A stretch of 64,000 nt of DNA from Staphylococcus caprae (GCF_002902725.1 NZ_PPRT01000022.1:35346-99345), one strand, 5' to 3'; shown: positions 51,321-62,063, counted from the first letter of the stretch. Translations and numbers: made by a program. Notes: generated by a model not told the origin, from the letters alone.

Positions 51321-52118
51321 ATGGCTGAAGAATTAAGAATAATGGATAATAAGAGTCGTGAAGAGACAAATCTGTCACCTGTAAGTAAAATAGAAATCTA
51401 TTCATTTTTTGATCCTTTTAGTAAAGAGTGTTTTAAATTATCAGCTATCTTATCTAAATTAAGAATTGAATATAATCAATATATCCGAGTAAGACATATC
51501 TTAAATCCATCTCTAAAGGTTTTAACAAAGTGTCAAGCTCAAAGTACTTCTGATTTCGATAATATCGCTCTTGCATATAAAGCTGCAGAACTACAAGGTC
51601 GTATAAGAGCTGAGAGATTTATTCATTTAATGCAGAATGAAATAATACCTAAGCGTGATATTATTACAGAAGACATGATTTGTGATTGCATAAAAAATGC
51701 AGGCATAGATTATGAAGTTTTCAAGGAAGATTTACAAAAAAGTAAACTCACAGACAGTTTAAAAGTTGATCTTCATATTGCTCGCGAAATGGATATCGAA
51801 CAAGCGCCTTCTCTCGTTTTCTTCAGTGAAGATGTGCACGAAGAAGGTTTAAAAGTCGAAGGCTTATATCCATACCATATTTATACTTATATTATCAATG
51901 AGTTAATGGGCAAACCTATCGAAAAGAATCTTCCGCCTAAATTAGAACAATATATTCAAAAGAAACAATTAGTTACAATGGAAGAATTATTAACTATATA
52001 CGAATGGCCAGAAAAATTATTAAATAAAGAATTAAAAAAACTATCACTGCAACAAAAGGTTGAGAAATTACAGTATCCTGAAGGCGATTTTTGGAAATCC
52101 AAAATGCCTCAGTGTTAA
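51321..52118 (+). CDS. yjbH: Spx adaptor YjbH
   Basis: This 265-residue DsbA-like adaptor presents Spx to ClpXP. The thioredoxin-like N terminus reads IYSFFDPFSKECFKLSA: only the second Cys of the usual CxxC remains, as in S. aureus YjbH. The C-terminal middle-domain includes QAPSLVFFSEDVHEEGLKVEGLYPY. Its target gene spx is also in this window, as is mecA. A strong terminator follows. Confidence 0.95.
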   Translation: MAEELRIMDNKSREETNLSPVSKIEIYSFFDPFSKECFKLSAILSKLRIEYNQYIRVRHILNPSLKVLTKCQAQSTSDFDNIALAYKAAELQGRIRAERFIHLMQNEIIPKRDIITEDMICDCIKNAGIDYEVFKEDLQKSKLTDSLKVDLHIAREMDIEQAPSLVFFSEDVHEEGLKVEGLYPYHIYTYIINELMGKPIEKNLPPKLEQYIQKKQLVTMEELLTIYEWPEKLLNKELKKLSLQQKVEKLQYPEGDFWKSKMPQC

Positions 52119-52128
52119 TTGAATCATA

Positions 52129-52173
52129 GATATGAAAAAGGACGACTAACTTTTAGTCGTCCTTTTTCATATC
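52129..52173. terminator. long bidirectional terminator after yjbH
   Basis: A near-perfect stem of about 21 bp (GATATGAAAAAGGACGACTA and its complement) with a 2–4-base loop and A/T-rich flanks. It separates yjbH from the convergent RsaE gene. Confidence 0.9.
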
Positions 52174-52257
52174 TATATACGAGTAATCTTATACTCTTTT
52201 ATGTATATAAAATGTATATTTTACACATGCAAAAATTAGCGATTTAAATTTGAACAT

Positions 52258-52355
52258 AAAAAAACGCCGTGTCTGATTACACGACGCTAAACAAAGGGGA
52301 TGGGAGAAATTTTTCACTTCAAACAAAGGGGTATGTTTGTTATGTGATTAATTTC
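52258..52355 (-). ncRNA. rsaE: small regulatory RNA RsaE (RoxS)
   Basis: The minus strand from about 52355 reads GAAATTAATCACATAACAAA and contains the CCCC seed motifs ACATACCCCTTTG and CTCCCATCCCCTTTG. It ends in hairpin CGTCGTGT/ACACGGCG with TTTTTTT. This is the RsaE sequence as I remember it and its known location beside pepF. Promoter: TTGAAA (52387–52392), 17-base spacer, TATATT (52364–52369). RsaE represses TCA-cycle and folate-pathway mRNAs by pairing through its C-rich loops. Confidence 0.93.
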
Positions 52356-52363
52356 ATGTTCAT

Positions 52364-52430
52364 AATATAACACGGTACATACCCCTTTTCAACCTTTGAT
52401 TAATTATAAATTTAAATTGTCACAATCTGT
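52364..52430 (-). promoter_or_regulatory. RsaE promoter with upstream TTGTGACAATTT site
   Basis: Consensus promoter as described for RsaE. About 30 bases further upstream the minus strand reads TTGTGACAATTTAAA, which resembles SrrA/ResD or Rex-type redox sites. RsaE/RoxS is known to be controlled by the NO-sensing SrrAB/ResDE systems; the match itself is only by eye. Confidence 0.55.
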
Positions 52431-52456
52431 TCAAATTGTAAGCGAATTCAATCATG

Positions 52457-54265
52457 TTAAGCTTTCATAAGTTTTTCAAAAGCGTCTAATTTTTGTTCAA
52501 ATACCTCACATGCTTCTTCAATTGGTTTAGGAGTAGTCATATCTACACCCGCATTTTTCAAGATATCAATAGGATAATTTGAACTACCTTTTTTCAAGAA
52601 TTCATTAATATATCTTTCAACTGCCGGCTTACCTTCTGTTAAAATTTGATGACTTAAACTTTGTGCTGCACTATAACCAGTAGCGTATTGATATACATAA
52701 TAATTCATATAAAAGTGTGGAATACGTGACCATTCTTTACTAATATCTTCATCCGTTTCAACAGCATCACCGAAATATTGCTTATTAAGCTTCGCGTATT
52801 CTTCATTCATACGAGTCGGTGTAAGTGGTTCCCCAGCTTCTTCAATTTGGTGAATTTTATGTTCAAATTCAGCAAACATAGTTTGGCGGAACAACGTTGC
52901 TCTGAAACGTTCTAATTCTTGATTTAATAAAAGTAAACGACGCTCATCGTCTAAATGCTTATCCATATAATCGCTTAGTAATGCTTCATTACATGTAGAT
53001 GCTACTTCAGCAACGAAAATTGTATAATCGCTTAAATTTGATGGCTGATTTTGACGACTAAAATAACTATGTGCTGAATGACCAAACTCATGTACTAATG
53101 TGTATAAATCAGAAACAGTATTAGACCAATTTAATAAAATAAAAGGATTTGTTAAATGCGCACCAGATGAGTAACCCCCAGAACGTTTACCTTTGTTTTC
53201 ATATACATCGACCCATCGATTCTCTAAACCTTCTTTAACTACATTTAAGTATTCTTCACCCATTGGTTCTAAAGCTTTTAGCATCCATGATTTAGCTTCT
53301 TCATAAGGCATTTCAAATTTTACATCCTTAACTAGAGGCGTATATAAATCATACATTTTTAAGTCTTCAATACCTAATAACTCTTTTCTTAATTTTGTAT
53401 ATCTGTGTAACAACGGAAGATATTTGTGCACTGTTTTAACTAAGTTATCGTATACTTCTTCTGGTATATGATTATTACTTAATGCGCGTTCACGAGCAGA
53501 GTTATAGTTATGTGTTCTAGCATTAAACACATTTTTCTTAACCTCACCTGCTAATGTTGCACCTAATGTATTATTGTGTGAGCCATAAGCTTTGTATACA
53601 TTTCTAAAAGCTGACTCTCTTAAATGACGATCATCTGACTCAAGATATTTGATAAATGTACCTTGAGTGAGTGAATGTGCATTCCCATCTTTATCAATTG
53701 CGTCTTCAAATTCTAAATCTGCATTACTAAACATGCCATAAACATTTGAAGGCGTTGATAAAGCATCTTGTGCTTCAGTTAATAATTTTTCTGTATTCGC
53801 ATCTAAAATATGTGGACGCTTTTCATTGATGAGTTTCAAATCAAACTCGTAACGTTTTAATTTATCGTATGATGAAACAAAAGATTCAATTGTAGACTCA
53901 TCAATTTGAAGTATTTCAGGTACTAAAAAGCTCCACGCAGAACTATATTTAATAACCAATTGATGTGCACGTGCTTCTAATCCAGTATATTTATCATTAG
54001 CAGTATCTTGGTCTTGTTTAAGGTGTGCATAGACATAAACTTTTTCCAGTTTAGATCCTAATTCATCTTCAAACGCTAATGCGTTGTATAGCGTTTCAGG
54101 ACTATCCCCTAAGTGACCTTTAAACTGCTCTTCTTTACCTATTTCATTTTCAACTTCTTTAAAGGCTTCTTCGAAAGCATTATCATCTTTGAAAATTGTA
54201 GTTAAATCCCATGTATATTCAGGATATTTACGTTCCTGTTCTTCTCTTGTTAATTGTTGACTCAT
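52457..54265 (-). CDS. pepF: oligoendopeptidase F
   Basis: This 602-residue M3 metallopeptidase cleaves short peptides in the cytoplasm. The zinc motif is HEFGH (392–396) with the downstream glutamate in EVASTCNEALL, and the substrate-binding HFYMNYYVYQYATGYSAA is present. It follows coiA on the minus strand; RsaE lies just downstream. Full family length. Confidence 0.95.
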   Translation of the reverse strand: MSQQLTREEQERKYPEYTWDLTTIFKDDNAFEEAFKEVENEIGKEEQFKGHLGDSPETLYNALAFEDELGSKLEKVYVYAHLKQDQDTANDKYTGLEARAHQLVIKYSSAWSFLVPEILQIDESTIESFVSSYDKLKRYEFDLKLINEKRPHILDANTEKLLTEAQDALSTPSNVYGMFSNADLEFEDAIDKDGNAHSLTQGTFIKYLESDDRHLRESAFRNVYKAYGSHNNTLGATLAGEVKKNVFNARTHNYNSARERALSNNHIPEEVYDNLVKTVHKYLPLLHRYTKLRKELLGIEDLKMYDLYTPLVKDVKFEMPYEEAKSWMLKALEPMGEEYLNVVKEGLENRWVDVYENKGKRSGGYSSGAHLTNPFILLNWSNTVSDLYTLVHEFGHSAHSYFSRQNQPSNLSDYTIFVAEVASTCNEALLSDYMDKHLDDERRLLLLNQELERFRATLFRQTMFAEFEHKIHQIEEAGEPLTPTRMNEEYAKLNKQYFGDAVETDEDISKEWSRIPHFYMNYYVYQYATGYSAAQSLSHQILTEGKPAVERYINEFLKKGSSNYPIDILKNAGVDMTTPKPIEEACEVFEQKLDAFEKLMKA

Positions 54266-54315
54266 AAAGTAAACCTCCTTGATTATATCAATAGCTTAAT
54301 TTTCTCATTTTAGGA

Positions 54316-55299
54316 CTACTTTTGCACGTTTAAGCATTTAATAAAATACATTTTCTCAAATTCGTTTACTAGATTCTTCAATACTGTGAATTTGTTGTAC
54401 CTATAGCATGCAAAACGCCTGAATTTAACTTTACGCATCAATAATTGACACGCTTCATAACTCTTAAAATCTCGTCTCAGTAATAAATATTGAAGCTGCC
54501 ATTCAATAGGATGTGTTTCGATGTATATTTGATTTTCAAAAATAAATCCTAATCTATTGCAAACCTTTTCATCATTCATTCGTAATTGATACATTGCACT
54601 TAAAGTTGGCTCTAATACAGAATTTTTCCATCTACATTGCTTAATGTAGTTTAAAATTTTGGTTCTGGTTAATTGATAGACTTTATAATGTCTGTGATTA
54701 CCTTTATCAAAAAGCGTTGTTAAATTTGATGTATAACTTTTAGCTACAAATTTTTTCCCACCAATATTTTGAAGATGTCTATAGATTACTAATTCTGCTT
54801 TGTCGATACTCCATGTGAAAAGTGTCCGACTCATAGGGTTAATAAATGTAGCTTGAAATTGATTAAGTTTCATGATGTTCTTTTTGATTACCATATCACT
54901 AATCAACCAATAAACGCTTAATCCAATGCTTTCTAGTCCTCTAGTTCTTTTCATAATTTCATTTACACTTATTCTAGAAAATTGGACTTCTATAGCAAAT
55001 TTATTATCAATAACTAAATCAGGATATTGATATACCCCACCATAATAAGGCTCAATTTGTACATGATGATTTAATTTCTCAAATTTCTGAGCTAATAATA
55101 TTTTCGTTTGATAATGTTCATACGTTTCATTTTTATAGCATGGTCTAGAACCTTTTACTTTATGTGCAAAATGGGGAATGACTTTCTCTCCACGTCGAAA
55201 CACAACTTCGGATTGACAATGTGGACACATATACATTTGTTTTTTTGATGCATTTTTAGCTAAAATTCTTTGATTATTTTCACCAATTGCTACTAACAT
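54316..55299 (-). CDS. coiA: competence protein CoiA
   Basis: This 327-residue protein matches CoiA: N-terminal zinc-type region CPHCQSEVVFRRGEKVIPHFAHK, then the nuclease-like core ETYEHYQTKILLAQKF…YPDLVIDNKFAIEVQFSRIS (E…D…ExQ, PD-(D/E)xK-like), and the GLSVYWLIS segment. It aids recombination of incoming DNA during transformation and is known to be ComK/SigH controlled in staphylococci. It lies between mecA and pepF. Confidence 0.92.
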   Translation of the reverse strand: MLVAIGENNQRILAKNASKKQMYMCPHCQSEVVFRRGEKVIPHFAHKVKGSRPCYKNETYEHYQTKILLAQKFEKLNHHVQIEPYYGGVYQYPDLVIDNKFAIEVQFSRISVNEIMKRTRGLESIGLSVYWLISDMVIKKNIMKLNQFQATFINPMSRTLFTWSIDKAELVIYRHLQNIGGKKFVAKSYTSNLTTLFDKGNHRHYKVYQLTRTKILNYIKQCRWKNSVLEPTLSAMYQLRMNDEKVCNRLGFIFENQIYIETHPIEWQLQYLLLRRDFKSYEACQLLMRKVKFRRFACYRYNKFTVLKNLVNEFEKMYFIKCLNVQK

Positions 55300-55353
55300 C
55301 TCTTCACCTCATATATTACAACGAGGTTGTAGGTATTTTTACTTTTAAAAATT

Positions 55354-55381
55354 AAAAAAAGGCGCCTTTATAAGGCACCTT
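55354..55381 (-). terminator. terminator after mecA
   Basis: On the minus strand AAGGTGCC-TTATAAA-GGCGCCTT (8 bp, one G-U) followed by TTTTTAATTTTT. Confidence 0.85.
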
Positions 55382-55395
55382 GTAAAAAACTCTTA

Positions 55396-56118
55396 TTATT
55401 CTTCTGCGTCAGTAAAATATCTACGAACTTGAGAAGTAACATTATGACTCATGATGATTTTAGCGTAGTCATTTAAATAAACTTCTGTCTTATCAGTTGG
55501 ATAAGCAAATTCTAATAATTGACTATAGCTATCATTAATGGCTTCTTGAGAAACAGAGTCATCAAAATGAATTGAATAATAATACTGATTATTAATCATA
55601 TATAATAAATCTTCGTATTCATTCGTATTTTGGTTATTGTGATATGCATAATTAATGACATGTTCTAAATCGTCAAATTTAACAATTACTGTTCTAACAT
55701 TTGAACGTTTTTGAGTACGTTCATGATTAGCTTTTTGTTCTGCTTTCTTCTGTTGACTGCGTTGTTCAAATAACTCTTCTAAATTATCTTCACCGTCTAA
55801 GGTTTGAGCTAGTAATTCATTAACTTGATCATCAAACTGATCATTTGTATCTTCATCAGACATGTTCATTGCATCTTCATTTTTAGATTTAGAGATGGTA
55901 ACTTCCACACCTTTTTCGAAAGCATGTACTTGAATCCATAAAGGACCTTCTACCACAAAATCTTCTTCTTCATTAATTTCGTCCATCATTGACCAGAAGA
56001 ATTCTTCGCCACGTTTACGGTTAGTCCATAAATCTTCACGGTTAAAACCACGTGCTTCAATGTCGCTGTATGTTATAAACAATTTAACTGTTGTATCATC
56101 AACGCGTTCTATTCTCAT
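55396..56118 (-). CDS. mecA: adaptor protein MecA
   Basis: This 240-residue ClpC adaptor has the N-terminal substrate-binding domain (MRIERVDDTTVKLFITYSDIEARGF), an acidic linker (about 85–140) and the C-terminal ClpC-binding domain (about 150–240, with VIVKFDDLEHVINYA and a YAKIIMSHN end). It targets ComK and other regulators to ClpCP. This is the adaptor mecA, not the beta-lactam resistance gene of the same name. Confidence 0.95.
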   Translation of the reverse strand: MRIERVDDTTVKLFITYSDIEARGFNREDLWTNRKRGEEFFWSMMDEINEEEDFVVEGPLWIQVHAFEKGVEVTISKSKNEDAMNMSDEDTNDQFDDQVNELLAQTLDGEDNLEELFEQRSQQKKAEQKANHERTQKRSNVRTVIVKFDDLEHVINYAYHNNQNTNEYEDLLYMINNQYYYSIHFDDSVSQEAINDSYSQLLEFAYPTDKTEVYLNDYAKIIMSHNVTSQVRRYFTDAEE

Positions 56119-56293
56119 ATCATCTCACTCCTTACAGTCGATGAATAGTAATCATATTGTATTAGAACGGAACGTAAATTACAATCTATTTGTTTGATTA
56201 AATTTAACTATTTTCATTTGGATATTCATATTAACATATTCCCTATTTTGACGCCAAAAAACCATCCGTCAATAATAAGTCGCAACATGCAAA

Positions 56294-56456
56294 AGAGACT
56301 GGGACATAATTAATTGTCTCAGCCTTCTTAACATATTGGCAGTAGATGTCTGAATTAAAAGTGCGCTTATATCAAGCTTCTTTCAATCCTAGCCATCTTT
56401 GCCGGGGTGGGACAACGAATATAATTTTGCTAAATTATATTTCTGTCCCTCTCCCT
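56294..56456 (+). repeat. dispersed staphylococcal intergenic repeat, copy 2
   Basis: The core 56328–56403 (CTTAACATATTGGCAGTAGA … CTTCTTTCAATCCTAGCCAT) is closely similar to 39938–40020. It is flanked by a hairpin GAGAC/GTCTC (56295–56320) and an imperfect GGGACA…TGTCCC stem (56409–56448). It fills most of the 380-base gap between mecA and spx; the remaining bases show nothing else clear. Confidence 0.7.
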
Positions 56457-56501
56457 TGAATCTTTTAGTAAAGTGATTAAATCACATAGTTATATTGGTT
56501 A

Positions 56502-56897
56502 TTAGTCAACCAAACGTTGAGCTTCTTGTAATTGGAACGTACGAACTTTTCTTGGTAAGAAACGTCTAATTTCATCCTCGTTGTATCCAACTTGTAAACG
56601 TTTGTCATCTAAAATAATAGGGCGACGTAATAAACCTGGGTTATCTTGAATGATAGAATATAAATCTTGTAAAGGTAAAGAATCAATGTCTACATTCAAT
56701 TTTTGATATGTTTTAGAACGAGTTGAAATAATTTCATCAGTTCCGTCTTCAGTCATTTTTAAAATTTGTTTAATTTCATCAATTGTTAAATGTTCAGAAA
56801 AAATGTTACGCTCCGTATATGGAATGTCATGTTCTTGTAACCATGCTTTCGCTTTACGGCAAGATGTGCAACTTGGTGAAGTAAATAATGTTACCAT
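56502..56897 (-). CDS. spx: global regulator Spx
   Basis: This 131-residue ArsC-like RNA polymerase-binding regulator has the redox switch CTSC (Cys10, Cys13). It has the conserved [21 protein letters not shown] and [26 protein letters not shown] segments. It activates thiol-stress genes and is degraded through YjbH/ClpXP. I chose ATG 56897 ([10 protein letters not shown]), the known start; three upstream codons are also open. Confidence 0.97.
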   Translation of the reverse strand: MVTLFTSPSCTSCRKAKAWLQEHDIPYTERNIFSEHLTIDEIKQILKMTEDGTDEIISTRSKTYQKLNVDIDSLPLQDLYSIIQDNPGLLRRPIILDDKRLQVGYNEDEIRRFLPRKVRTFQLQEAQRLVD

Positions 56898-57121
56898 ACA
56901 TCTCACTCTCCTATTGAATGAATTAAATTCATTATTTTTAATATAATTATCGATTTAAGAAATTGAATTTTTAAGCTTTCTTAATCTTACACTTAATAGT
57001 ATAACCACCTAAGATTAAAATTAAATGAGAAAATCCTAATTTTTCTGAGAAATCTTGAAATTCATCAAATAATTAATTTGTATATTGTGTATACCCAAAT
57101 ATACTAATATTCTAACACAAC

Positions 57122-57149
57122 TTACAATTTAAAGAAATACTGTTATAAT
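57122..57149 (+). promoter_or_regulatory. promoter of trpS
   Basis: TTACAA (57122–57127), a 16-base spacer and TATAAT (57144–57149) with TGT extension, about 33 bases before the ribosome site. There is no T-box leader: the AGGGTGGnACCGCG motif is absent between spx and trpS. Confidence 0.6.
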
Positions 57150-57179
57150 GTTATCTAAACAATATTAATTAGAAAGTAG

Positions 57180-58178
<999 letters not shown>

Positions 58179-58185
58179 TTACAAT

Positions 58186-58223
58186 ATAAATGGTACTGGA
58201 ACAACTACTCCAGTACCATTTAT
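58186..58223. terminator. bidirectional terminator between trpS and oppC
   Basis: A 15-bp perfect stem (ATAAATGGTACTGGA and its complement) with an 8-base loop. It is flanked by A/T-rich tails on both strands. Confidence 0.85.
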
Positions 58224-58237
58224 TTATGATTAATTTA

Positions 58238-59128
58238 TTATTTTCTTCCCTTAGGATTAAATGCATCTTTAAGACCTTCACCTACAAAGTTAATACTTAA
58301 TATAGTGAGTGTAATCATCAAAGCTGGGGGCATCCAAATCCACGGCTTACTACTTAATACATCCCCTTCTTGAGCATCACTTAGCATATTACCCCAAGAA
58401 GGTATTGATTTGCTTATACCAAAACCTAAGAAGCTAAGTCCAGATTCGACAACTATCATTCCAGCAAACGTTAATGTTGCTTGTACAATAACTACACTTA
58501 AAATATTGGGGAGCAAATGTTTTAATATAATCTTGTATGTAGGTGTACCTATAGATTGTGCTGCTAAAAAGTACTCATTTTCTTTTTCTTGTAGTACCTT
58601 ACCTCTTACTAACCTAGCGATGCCTCCCCAACTAAGGATAATAATTACAAATACTAAAATGATGGCTGAGCCATATGGATTCTTAATTTTATCTCCTAAT
58701 GCTGCATTTAAAACAATTGCAAAAATTAAGAATGGAAATAACATAACAAACTCCGTAACCCTCATTAATATAGTGTCTAAAATTCCACCAAAATAGCCTG
58801 AAATTACACCAATAGTTATCCCTAATACGAGCATACCTATAGTTGATGTAAAACCAATAGCTAGAGAAATTCTTCCAGCATACAACAACCTACTAAAATT
58901 ATCTCTCCCTCCAGCATCAGTACCTAATAGATTTTCAACTGACATATCACCTTTAATATTTAATAAATCTTGTTTGTTTATTGGTAAAGGTGCAATCAGA
59001 GGCGCAATGATTGAAATAATTGCTATTAATATAAGAAAAGTAAGTGAAATCATAGCTAGTTTATTGTGACAAAACTTTCTTAAAGATATTGCAAATGGCG
59101 AATAAGATTTTTTCTTCAAGATAATCAT
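58238..59128 (-). CDS. oppC: oligopeptide ABC transporter permease OppC
   Basis: This 296-residue permease has about six membrane helices and the EAA loop EKENEYFLAAQSIGTPTYKIILKHLLPN that contacts the ATPases. The C-terminal FVGEGLKDAFNPKGRK is the usual ending. It is the last gene of the A-D-F-B-C operon beside trpS, the staphylococcal Opp4 arrangement. Confidence 0.92.
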   Translation of the reverse strand: MIILKKKSYSPFAISLRKFCHNKLAMISLTFLILIAIISIIAPLIAPLPINKQDLLNIKGDMSVENLLGTDAGGRDNFSRLLYAGRISLAIGFTSTIGMLVLGITIGVISGYFGGILDTILMRVTEFVMLFPFLIFAIVLNAALGDKIKNPYGSAIILVFVIIILSWGGIARLVRGKVLQEKENEYFLAAQSIGTPTYKIILKHLLPNILSVVIVQATLTFAGMIVVESGLSFLGFGISKSIPSWGNMLSDAQEGDVLSSKPWIWMPPALMITLTILSINFVGEGLKDAFNPKGRK

Positions 59129-59136
59129 CCTCTCAT

Positions 59137-60099
59137 TTAATTACTTCGTATTCTTGGATCAACTAGACCATACGTAATGTCTGAAATTAAGTTACCTAAT
59201 AATCCTAAAAATGAGAAAAATAATGTCATTGCCATCATTACCGGATAATCTTGACCTGTCACAGATTCTAAAAATAATTTTCCTATTCCATTGTATGAAA
59301 ATATAGTTTCTGTAATGACTGCACCACCTAAAATACTGACAATATCTGCTCCTAAAAATGTAATAATAGGAATTAATGAGTTTCTCAAAATATGTTTGAT
59401 ATAAATTCTATTGGTAGAAAGACCTTTTGATTGTGCAGTTAAGACATAATCCTTTTGGGAGTTTTCAATAATATCGTTACGTAAATATTGTATATAGCCT
59501 GCTGTAGAAAGTAATCCCAATGTCGCTGCAGGTAAAATTATGTGATATATCTTGTTTATATAATAAGATAGTGTTCCCTCTTGTACATTGATATCTACGG
59601 ATCCCTGAAATGGAAATAAATTCAATTGAAATGCAAAGAAGAAAATTGCAAATACTCCAGCTATAAAGGAAGGAATTGCTAACATGATATAGTTAAATAT
59701 TTGAATTGAATAATCACTAATTGTATATGCATATCTACCTGAAATAATTCCTAATGTGAAAGAAATTATATATGTAATAATAAGAGACATTGCACCTAGA
59801 AGAATCGTGTTAGGTAACCTTTCTTTAATTAAATCCATTACCGGTCTTTTATATTTAATCGATTCTCCAAAATTGCCATGAACAATATTATTTGCCCATC
59901 TTATATATTGTTTTGGTATAGAATCATTTAGTCCTAACTTTTCTCTTTGCGCATCAAGAGCTTCTTGCTTAATGTTTGGGCCTTGCTGTCCGGAAAATGG
60001 ATCTCCCGGTTGTATGATTGCCAATGAAAACACAACCATAGAAATTAAAATAAGCAAAGGAATCATTAATCCTAATCGTTTAAGTATTAATTTAACCAT
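59137..60099 (-). CDS. oppB: oligopeptide ABC transporter permease OppB
   Basis: This 320-residue permease has six helices, a large outer loop (PGDPFSGQQGPNIKQEALDAQREKLGLN) and the EAA motif YVLTAQSKGLSTNRIYIKHILRNSLIPI. It pairs with OppC to form the channel. The start overlaps the oppF stop by 8 bases. Confidence 0.92.
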   Translation of the reverse strand: MVKLILKRLGLMIPLLILISMVVFSLAIIQPGDPFSGQQGPNIKQEALDAQREKLGLNDSIPKQYIRWANNIVHGNFGESIKYKRPVMDLIKERLPNTILLGAMSLIITYIISFTLGIISGRYAYTISDYSIQIFNYIMLAIPSFIAGVFAIFFFAFQLNLFPFQGSVDINVQEGTLSYYINKIYHIILPAATLGLLSTAGYIQYLRNDIIENSQKDYVLTAQSKGLSTNRIYIKHILRNSLIPIITFLGADIVSILGGAVITETIFSYNGIGKLFLESVTGQDYPVMMAMTLFFSFLGLLGNLISDITYGLVDPRIRSN

Positions 60100-61075
60100 T
60101 AGCTACACTCCCCACACTTTTAGGATAAAAACAAGCGACTTTATGACCATTTATTACTTCTTTTAGTTGAGGTTTTTCTCTTTTACATTTATCTTGAACT
60201 AATGGACATCTTGTTTGAAATGGACAACCACTAGGAGGATTACTAGGTGAAGGTAACTCACCCTGTAAAATAACTCTGTTCTTTTTTTCTTGATTAAATT
60301 GTGGAATTGAAGAAATAAGTGCTTGAGTATAAGGATGTAAAGGCTTATTGTAAATATTTTTATGAGAAGCTATTTCAACCATATGACCTAAATACATCAC
60401 TCCTATAACATCACTTATATGTTTTACAACGCTTAAATCATGAGCTATAAATAGATAACTAAGTTTAAATTCATCTTGTAAGTCTTTCAAAATATTTAAC
60501 ACTTGTGATTGAACTGATACATCTAATGCACTCACTGGTTCATCAGCAACTATTAATTTAGGGCGCAAAGCTATAGCTCTTGCTATTCCTATACGTTGTC
60601 TTTGACCACCGGAAAATTCATGAGCATATTTATAAAATGCTTCTTCACCAAGACCTACACAATTGAGTAAATGCATTACCTCTGCTTTAACTTCTTCTTT
60701 ACTCATTTTCTTGTAATTTAATAAAGGCTCAGCTACAATATTTCCTACCATCTGCATAGGATTCAAAGAAGCGTAGGGATCTTGAAATATCATTTGAAAA
60801 TCTTGTCTAGCTTCTCTTAATTTTTTACCTTTTAAGTATGTAATATCTTTATTGTCTAATTTAATTTGACCACTCGTAACTGTATCCAATCTAACAATAG
60901 TTTTACCAATTGTGGATTTACCACAACCTGATTCACCTACTAAACCGAATGTTTGACCTTTCTTAATAGAAAAAGAGATGTCATCAACAGCTTTAACATA
61001 TTGTTTATTTTTAAATATACCTGTCTTTAATTCATAGTATTTTTTGACATTTTTTACTTCTAATAAGTTATTCAT
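60092..61075 (-). CDS. oppF: oligopeptide ABC transporter ATPase OppF
   Basis: This 327-residue ABC ATPase has Walker A GESGCGKST, the signature HEFSGGQRQRIGIARAIALRPKLIVADEPVSALD and the C-terminal oligopeptide extension with CPFQTRCP…C. I chose ATG 61075 (MNNLLEV), which overlaps the oppD stop. Confidence 0.93.
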   Translation of the reverse strand: MNNLLEVKNVKKYYELKTGIFKNKQYVKAVDDISFSIKKGQTFGLVGESGCGKSTIGKTIVRLDTVTSGQIKLDNKDITYLKGKKLREARQDFQMIFQDPYASLNPMQMVGNIVAEPLLNYKKMSKEEVKAEVMHLLNCVGLGEEAFYKYAHEFSGGQRQRIGIARAIALRPKLIVADEPVSALDVSVQSQVLNILKDLQDEFKLSYLFIAHDLSVVKHISDVIGVMYLGHMVEIASHKNIYNKPLHPYTQALISSIPQFNQEKKNRVILQGELPSPSNPPSGCPFQTRCPLVQDKCKREKPQLKEVINGHKVACFYPKSVGSVANG

Positions 61076-62063
61076 GATGTTCTGCCTCACTTTTTCTATC
61101 GAATAAATGACATCGAACTAAAGTGTCATTTATATTACTCATACTTGGACATATACTATTACAAATATCTAATTTTTCATCACATCGATTTGCAAATCTA
61201 CAATTATTAAATTGAAATTCCGTGATAGATGGCACTATTCCTTCGATCGTTTCTAATCTTTCTCTTTCACTATCTAAAGTAGGAATAGTTCTCAATAATT
61301 TTTTAGTGTATGGATGTTTAGGATTTTCCAAAATTTCTTTAAGTTCTCCATACTCTACGATTTGGCCCGCATACATAACCATTACTTTGTCACAGAATTC
61401 TGAAACGACACTTAAATCATGAGTAATTAATATGATGGACATCTGAGTATCTTTTTGAATGTTCTTTAATAAATCTAAAATTTGAGCCTGTATAGTCACA
61501 TCCAATGCAGTAGTAGGTTCGTCAGCTATTAGTAATTTTGGAGAGCAACTAATTGCCATTGCTATCATTACTCTTTGTCTCATTCCTCCTGAAAGTTGAT
61601 GAGGGTAACTATTTAGAACTTCCTCTTGTCTAGAAATTCCAACTTTTAACAATAAATCTTTAGCTTCTTGATACGCCTCTTTTTTAGATTTCTTTTGATG
61701 TACTAATATACTTTCAATGATTTGATTTTTTATTTTGAATACAGGATTTAATGCTGTCATAGGTTCTTGGAATATCATTCCTATATCATTACCTCTAATT
61801 TTAAGAAAATCACTCTCGTTATATTCATCTATGCGTTTTCCTTCGAAAATAACTTCACCATGTGTAATTTTCGATATTTTGTCTGGTAATAACTTAATAA
61901 TTGACTTATTCAATATTGATTTTCCGCAACCCGATTCACCCACTACACCTAAAACTTCACCTTTTTCTAATTTAAAACTTACTTTATCGACTGTAGGATA
62001 CCATTGTTTATTTATAAATAAAGATGTCTCAAGTTCTTTAACTTCTAAAAGATGATTCGTCAT
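61068..62063 (-). CDS. oppD: oligopeptide ABC transporter ATPase OppD
   Basis: This 331-residue ABC ATPase has Walker A GESGCGKSI, the signature HQLSGGMRQRVMIAMAISCSPKLLIADEPTTALD and a C-terminal FeS/Cys-type extension (CRFANRCDEKLDICNSICP). I chose the second of two adjacent ATGs for spacing to GGGGGG. An attenuator hairpin separates it from oppA. Confidence 0.93.
   Translation of the reverse strand: MTNHLLEVKELETSLFINKQWYPTVDKVSFKLEKGEVLGVVGESGCGKSILNKSIIKLLPDKISKITHGEVIFEGKRIDEYNESDFLKIRGNDIGMIFQEPMTALNPVFKIKNQIIESILVHQKKSKKEAYQEAKDLLLKVGISRQEEVLNSYPHQLSGGMRQRVMIAMAISCSPKLLIADEPTTALDVTIQAQILDLLKNIQKDTQMSIILITHDLSVVSEFCDKVMVMYAGQIVEYGELKEILENPKHPYTKKLLRTIPTLDSERERLETIEGIVPSITEFQFNNCRFANRCDEKLDICNSICPSMSNINDTLVRCHLFDRKSEAEHHE

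Noticed and set aside
51321..52118. Loss of the first cysteine in the YjbH CxxC motif as a novelty.
   Set aside because: As I remember it, S. aureus YjbH also lacks the complete CxxC, so this is a genus feature.
55396..56118. The name mecA could suggest methicillin resistance.
   Set aside because: The protein is the ClpC adaptor MecA. No penicillin-binding protein or SCCmec gene is present in the window.
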